Below are positions 60,284 through 64,000 of a stretch of DNA of 64,000 nt, piece by piece; the first letter of the stretch is position 1, and the number at the start of each line of letters is the position of its first letter. This DNA is from Nitrosomonas sp. PY1 (GTDB lineage Bacteria; Pseudomonadota; Gammaproteobacteria; Burkholderiales; Nitrosomonadaceae): the NCBI RefSeq assembly GCF_022836435.1, contig NZ_BQXC01000001.1:1934121-1998120 (forward strand), given 5' to 3'. The position numbers and the translations under genes were made by a program. The notes beneath the pieces were generated by a model that was given only the letters and a program-made list of their open reading frames with translations, was not told where the DNA came from and did not search any database.

Positions 60284-61537
60284 TTAAGCATGCCGTTTCA
60301 GTACATCGCTCAATCGCTTGAGCGCCGCTGCTTTTGCCTTGGCCAATGCGGGATCGTTCTCGCTACGATGGGAAGGATGGTAAAACTCGGGTAACTCGAT
60401 TTCGGTTGCATCGTTAAAGGGAAAATGATTGAGCAGGCCATCCGGGATAGCGATTTCTCGGCCTTCGAGCACTGAGTGCGTGTTGATGACCCTGATAGCT
60501 TCCGCCGAGAATTCGTTTTCAGCAGCGCGGGTTGCTTCTTCAAGCTCGCGGGATGCCTGATGGCATTCAGCAACCTTTTTGTTGTATTCTTTAATTGCTT
60601 TTGACTGAGCAGTGATTTGATCTTGCGCATCATCTTCAACAGAATCGCAAGCATCCTCGATTTCTTCTACGTAATCTTCATACGACTGATACAGATCGTC
60701 ATGAGCGGCGGTAACGCTTTGCTGATATGTGCTGTAATCGCCGTATGGGTGACTGAAACCCGTTTTCCCTTTATTAAACGAAAAGACAGCAATGCAAATG
60801 TTGAGTAGAACAAGAAAAACAGCTTCAGGTGTTACGATCAATTCATGGTAATGCGCGAGTGAATGACCGATTTTGTCCAGAGATTCCGTTGATCTGACTA
60901 GTCCCACAGTCAGAATAAAGAAAACCATCACAGCGATAAACACTTTGAACTGCCATTTGGCGCGATCTCGAATGGCTTTAATTTCTTGCGTATCGGTATC
61001 CATGCTGCGTGAACCGTAATTCAAGAAACGCCCGATGTAATATCCCCCACAAACAGCTAGAACCACGTTCGTCAATGAGATTAAAGAACTGACAAGCAAC
61101 GCAGCAAATGGCCCGCTGACCATGTGGGCGTTATACAGGAATGAACTATTAACTCCTGCATCGATGAACACGCAAATACCGATCAACAGCACGGATATCA
61201 CGAGGTTCGGTGTGGAAGACTTATCGATGAGATTATGAAGTACGGAATATGCCCTCTCAGCTTGTTGGGCTTGATGCAGCGCATGAGCTTTTATAGGAAG
61301 CATCTGCTCAGCCCGAGTGATAATGCTATCGAGTTTTTGTGTGATACCTAGATTCCCGGTAATCGAGGGAATTTTAAGTCGGCTTTTAAGATTAGCCGCT
61401 TCCTTACAACGTGTTGAAAGTTTGCTTGCCATCAACTCTAGCGGCCTCTTAAGACCATTATAAATATGGCTTATGGTAGTAAGTAATCCATATATTCCTC
61501 TCAAAAAATGGACAAATTCATATTTGGGAGGAATCAT
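60284..61537 (-). CDS. Polytopic membrane protein with long coiled coil
   Basis: 417 residues, four transmembrane segments at about 111-130, 143-168, 196-214 and 237-255, an N-terminal helical region and a C-terminal coiled coil (about 275-345, Glu/Gln/Lys-rich, for example AIKEYNKKVAECHQASRELE). First gene of the leftward operon with the VWA-like and coupling proteins. No match that I recognise; possibly a scaffold for DNA transfer or surface exclusion. Confidence 0.7.
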   Translation of the reverse strand: MIPPKYEFVHFLRGIYGLLTTISHIYNGLKRPLELMASKLSTRCKEAANLKSRLKIPSITGNLGITQKLDSIITRAEQMLPIKAHALHQAQQAERAYSVLHNLIDKSSTPNLVISVLLIGICVFIDAGVNSSFLYNAHMVSGPFAALLVSSLISLTNVVLAVCGGYYIGRFLNYGSRSMDTDTQEIKAIRDRAKWQFKVFIAVMVFFILTVGLVRSTESLDKIGHSLAHYHELIVTPEAVFLVLLNICIAVFSFNKGKTGFSHPYGDYSTYQQSVTAAHDDLYQSYEDYVEEIEDACDSVEDDAQDQITAQSKAIKEYNKKVAECHQASRELEEATRAAENEFSAEAIRVINTHSVLEGREIAIPDGLLNHFPFNDATEIELPEFYHPSHRSENDPALAKAKAAALKRLSDVLKRHA

Positions 61538-61582
61538 CGTACTGCGAAGCTAAGCGCAGGAACTATCACCAATTTCATTGAA

Positions 61583-61609
61583 AATTAGCGCAGATTCTCT
61601 GCGCTAATT
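61583..61609. promoter_or_regulatory. Perfect 12-bp inverted repeat in the divergent control region
   Basis: AATTAGCGCAGA (61583-61594), loop TTC, TCTGCGCTAATT (61598-61609). It lies between the divergent membrane-protein and 84-residue genes, just left of a TTGACA. Could be an operator shared by both directions, or a hairpin used in DNA processing; it is followed by a short T-rich run. Confidence 0.6.
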
Positions 61610-61635
61610 CTTAAATTTTTAATTAAATAAAATAA

Positions 61636-61663
61636 TTGACAAATCATATACTTGCCTGTTAAT
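61636..61663 (+). promoter_or_regulatory. Sigma-70-like promoter for the rightward genes
   Basis: TTGACA (61636-61641), 16 bp, GTTAAT (61658-61663, four of six to consensus). Transcription would begin near 61670, inside the earliest possible ATG (61665), which favours ATG 61689 as start of the next gene. Confidence 0.5.
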
Positions 61664-61688
61664 CATGCCCGAGAAAGGATTACGGCAA

Positions 61689-61943
61689 ATGACTAAAGCT
61701 AACAAAAAAGTAAATCTAGCTATTAAGGATGTAGATGGCGCAGCACGTTATGCTTTTGATATAGCTTGCAAATCTTTAAATCCATCGAAAGGAGAAATCA
61801 TTTCAGAAATGATGCTACTCAAAGCAATTGAAGTTTTAGGTCCAGAGAGAGTGGAATACTTACTACAAAGATATGCTAAAAACCTAGAGTTGGATGAGCT
61901 CTTGAAAAAGAAGAGTAATAGTCAACCACCTGAGCCCCTATAA
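61689..61943 (+). CDS. Small hypothetical protein, first rightward gene of the element
   Basis: 84 residues from ATG 61689; AAAGGA lies about 10 bp upstream. Mostly helical, basic start MTKANKKVNLAIKDVD and a LKAIEVLGPERVEYLLQRYA helix. No membrane segment. Position behind a promoter and near a palindrome suggests a regulator, but no motif proves it. Confidence 0.55.
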   Translation: MTKANKKVNLAIKDVDGAARYAFDIACKSLNPSKGEIISEMMLLKAIEVLGPERVEYLLQRYAKNLELDELLKKKSNSQPPEPL

Positions 61944-62060
61944 TGAAGTAAACTCAGAAACTTACAATCTCTTATAATCTTTATTATTTCGCTCCGGCAG
62001 CATCAAAATTATAAACGTCTTAATATATGAGCAGCTTAATCTATTAATAAAGGCTCATCT

Positions 62061-62950
62061 TTGGTAACGAAAATTAAAATCTACAAGGATTCTCTAAATA
62101 AATTTAAACAAGAGTATCAAGAATTTAACTATCGCCATTTATTAGATGCCATCGTTGATGATGTTTCTTATACTCAACGGTCTATATATGAGAAAGATAT
62201 AGCAATTAATCCACTGTTCAGTGGCGAGGATTATCATTTCGCAAATACGTAACTCCTGCGGATTCTGAAAAGAAAAAAATATTTAGAGATCATGCCAAAT
62301 TTAAAGAAGCAACAAGCATTGGATACAAAACTTTTGAAGCTGTAGGTCGGCAAGGTCTTTCTCCTGATTCCGCGCTCAATACAATTTTTTGGTCAGCTTC
62401 TGTGCAAGGATATACAAGTCTCACTAAATTTTTATTCGATTTTGTTGAGTGCTTTCGTCCAAAATTTGAAAGCTTAGATGAGTTTAGAGCGTTTAGAAAA
62501 ATTATAAAGAAACTTAAGAAATCTTCCTCTACCAGCAGTTTCACCACTACCGAGAATAAAAATATTTCTCAAAAGCCTATTACTAATCAAACTAACGTTA
62601 ATCAATTTTTTGAGTATTTAGCGGGGTATTCGAAATCAGCTTTGAGCAACTTTAAAGCATCGAATCCAATTCAACAATTAGACTATTTATCATTAGAAGA
62701 GCACCATTTATTTCAAATCATACTAGAAACAGCAAACAGTAAAGCCGTCCATACTGATCTATCGGGAAGGCGAATTATTTTTAATTTTTTAAAGTTGATT
62801 CCCGAAGAAAGAATAGATGTCTTTAAGCATATTTTAGAAAACAGAGTAATGCAGTACGCTGATCAATTCGGTGTATCTTCCCGCACGATATACCGTGAGC
62901 TTTCACGATATGCAGAAGTTGAGGAAAGGCTATCGATCAATGCCGGATAA
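62061..62950 (+). pseudogene. Frameshifted HTH-type regulator-like gene
   Basis: Two frames make one protein of about 296 residues. The first frame (62061-62252) ends PLFSGEDYHFANT; from about 62235 the other frame carries RKYVTPADSEKKKIFRDHAK and continues without stop to 62950. The C-terminus QYADQFGVSSRTIYRELSRY is a clear helix-turn-helix. A one-base change near 62235-62245 would explain the break. Whether this is mutation, sequence error or programmed shift cannot be decided. Confidence 0.65.
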
Positions 62951-63116
62951 GCCGAACAAAATCCGTCACTACCGCACCTACATGGATATGTACGGAAAAA
63001 TGCTGCAAGATTTATCACATTCTGAAAATTATATCACTCGCCTGATCAACAATAACAAACTGGATGAATTTGAAACGAGCCTGCGAGCGTTGATCGAAAA
63101 ATCTTTCAAGCGCTGA
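62940..63116 (+). CDS. Small basic hypothetical protein overlapping the regulator
   Basis: 58 residues from ATG 62940, with GAGGAAAGG at 62921-62929 and an 11-bp overlap with the regulator stop. Reads MPDKPNKIRHYRTYMDMYGK and a helical tail LDEFETSLRALIEKSFKR. Tight overlap and strong Shine-Dalgarno support it as a real gene. Unknown function. Confidence 0.6.
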   Translation: MPDKPNKIRHYRTYMDMYGKMLQDLSHSENYITRLINNNKLDEFETSLRALIEKSFKR

Positions 63117-63449
63117 TGTAGTACAAATTCCATTCGGCACTACAAGCCACTTCCCGCTACGCGCAAGAGGTGCGGGGTACTACACATACTACAAAATGTT
63201 CCATTTTTTCGTCCCCCCGCATCTTGGCAAAGGGGCCCACTGCGTGCCCCTGTTGCATACCCCCGACTTAGTGGTGCAGCACAGGCATTGAGCCTTCTTG
63301 CGCCACTGCTGCGCCGGTCGAGCACGTTAAAAGGTATGCTCCCGCCAACATTCATCGATCACATCTATGCGGTTTGGACACCAGAAGCGAATCGGCATTG
63401 CCTTGCTGTAAAGCGAGACATTTACCATATATACCGCTATATTCACTCA
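63117..63449. other. GC-richer noncoding segment with inverted repeat, possible oriT-like region
   Basis: 333 bp between the small basic gene and vsr. GCAAAGGGGC (63227-63236) faces GCCCCTGTTGC (63246-63256), an imperfect inverted repeat with a 9-base loop. Two related stretches, around 63123-63136 and 63188-63205, share TACAAA..TTCCATT. Composition differs from both sides. Frames through it do not resemble proteins. A transfer origin or replication site is speculation. Confidence 0.4.
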
Positions 63450-63890
63450 ATGGATACACGTACACCCGATCAACGTCGGCGCATTATGCAATCCGTCAAG
63501 ACTAAGAATACCGGACCCGAACAGCAAATCCGAAAGGCCTTGTTCGCCGCAGGTTATCGTTATCGCCTCCATCGCAAGGATTTGCCAGGTTCTCCCGACA
63601 TCGTTTTTCCTGCTAGAAAAAAGGCGATCTTTGTTCATGGTTGTTTTTGGCATGGACACAACTGCCCGAAAGGTCGACTGCCCAAATCCCGTATGGACTA
63701 TTGGGGACCTAAGGTCGAAGCTAATCGTACTCGGGACAACCGGAATGTCATTGCCCTCAGCGCGGAGGGCTGGAATGTACTTGTCATCTGGCAATGCGAG
63801 CTTACCGATTTTCCAGTTGCTTTCGACCGCATCGTAAGATTTGTGGAAGGCAATCAAAATTCGATCGACTTTGAATCCGTCCGATGTTAA
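63450..63890 (+). CDS. vsr: Very-short-patch-repair endonuclease Vsr
   Basis: Nicks 5' of T:G mismatches made by deamination of 5-methylcytosine. 146 residues starting MDTRTPDQRRRIMQSVKTKN, with catalytic GSPDIVFPARKKAIFVHGCFWHGHNC split as GSPDIVF and HGCFWHGHNC, and WQCEL supplying the last zinc Cys. Start ATG 63450 is by homology; an upstream in-frame ATG at 63288 is unlikely. The C5-methyltransferase that follows is the expected partner. Confidence 0.93.
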   Translation: MDTRTPDQRRRIMQSVKTKNTGPEQQIRKALFAAGYRYRLHRKDLPGSPDIVFPARKKAIFVHGCFWHGHNCPKGRLPKSRMDYWGPKVEANRTRDNRNVIALSAEGWNVLVIWQCELTDFPVAFDRIVRFVEGNQNSIDFESVRC

Positions 63891-63899
63891 ACTTCGTCT

Positions 63900-64000
63900 A
63901 TGACGAATCGTGTAGCCCCTAAAAAAAAGACCATAACCCGTCCAGTAGGCATTGATCTATTTGCTGGCGCAGGAGGTATGAGCCTTGGTTTCGAGCAGGC
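63900..64000 (+). CDS. DNA cytosine-5 methyltransferase, N-terminus (cut by window end)
   Basis: ATG 63900 opens TNRVAPKKKTITRPVGIDL and runs into FAGAGGMSLGFEQA, motif I (SAM binding) of C5-cytosine methyltransferases. It starts 9 bp after vsr. The rest of the gene, and any restriction enzyme, lie outside the window. Confidence 0.85.
   Translation, partial: MTNRVAPKKKTITRPVGIDLFAGAGGMSLGFEQ

Noticed and set aside
62061..62402. Programmed ribosomal frameshift in the regulator-like gene
   Set aside because: No slippery heptamer or downstream pseudoknot is evident near the break.
63140..63355. 71-codon minus-strand frame in the segment left of vsr
   Set aside because: Arg/Gly/Ala-rich chance translation of GC-rich DNA, with no Shine-Dalgarno and no homologous pattern.
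1..64000. CRISPR array or retron
   Set aside because: I found no regularly spaced repeats and no reverse transcriptase or Cas motifs in any frame.

Overview
The window looks like the chromosome of a betaproteobacterium, most likely an ammonia oxidiser of the Nitrosomonas type. The evidence is the moderately AT-rich coding sequence and several betaproteobacterial neighbourhoods: hup-tRNA-Val-tRNA-Asp-ppiD, rhodanese-grxC-secB-SH3-gpsA, gpmA-envC-ctpA-moeB, dapC/dapD, and ndk-rlmN-pilF-rodZ-ispG-hisS-yfgM-bamB-der. The genus is an inference from gene content; no marker gene for ammonia oxidation lies in the window.

Positions 1-41850 are mostly ordinary housekeeping DNA: fatty acid synthesis (fabI, accA), envelope biogenesis and protein export (ppiD, secB, bamB, yfgM, rodZ, envC, ctpA), lysine/DAP synthesis (dapC, dapD), isoprenoid synthesis (ispG), tRNA and rRNA maturation (tilS, hisS, rlmN), dTDP-rhamnose synthesis (rfbB, rfbD), polyphosphate (ppk1) and central carbon metabolism (gpmA, mdh). 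Less routine items are a secreted copper-radical oxidase that keeps all five galactose-oxidase ligands (18870-20435), a PQQ-type sugar dehydrogenase (15135-16271), a membrane rhodanese whose catalytic Cys is a Tyr, and a ribosomal-oxygenase (roxA-like) gene broken by one in-frame TGA.

Positions 42100-53130 are a rearranged accessory region. An IS6-family stub precedes a short GDT1-type transporter gene. An ancestral surface-sugar cluster (sugar nucleotidyltransferase, family 2 glycosyltransferase, phosphodiesterase-like protein, class II aldolase-like protein, polytopic membrane protein) has decayed. The nucleotidyltransferase has lost its start, frame and C-terminus. The glycosyltransferase is split by a complete IS1595/ISXO2-type element with 8-bp target duplications and also carries compensating frameshifts. 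Between them sits a strikingly AT-rich island: a 1348-residue P-loop NTPase with two transmembrane segments inserted between Walker A and Walker B (KAP-like layout) plus a small helix-turn-helix protein. This is the best candidate for an undescribed, possibly defensive, system.

After lysC and tRNA-Ser(GCU), a mobile element begins at about 54490 and runs past the window end. Its large serine recombinase ends inside the antisense strand of the tRNA and is interrupted by an in-frame TAG. Behind it lie small proteins of unknown function, a VirD4/TraG-type coupling protein, a VWA-like membrane-anchored protein and a polytopic coiled-coil membrane protein, all on the minus strand. A perfect 12-bp inverted repeat and a promoter separate these from rightward regulator-like genes (one frameshifted), a Vsr endonuclease and the start of a C5-cytosine methyltransferase. 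No relaxase or mating-pore genes are seen here.
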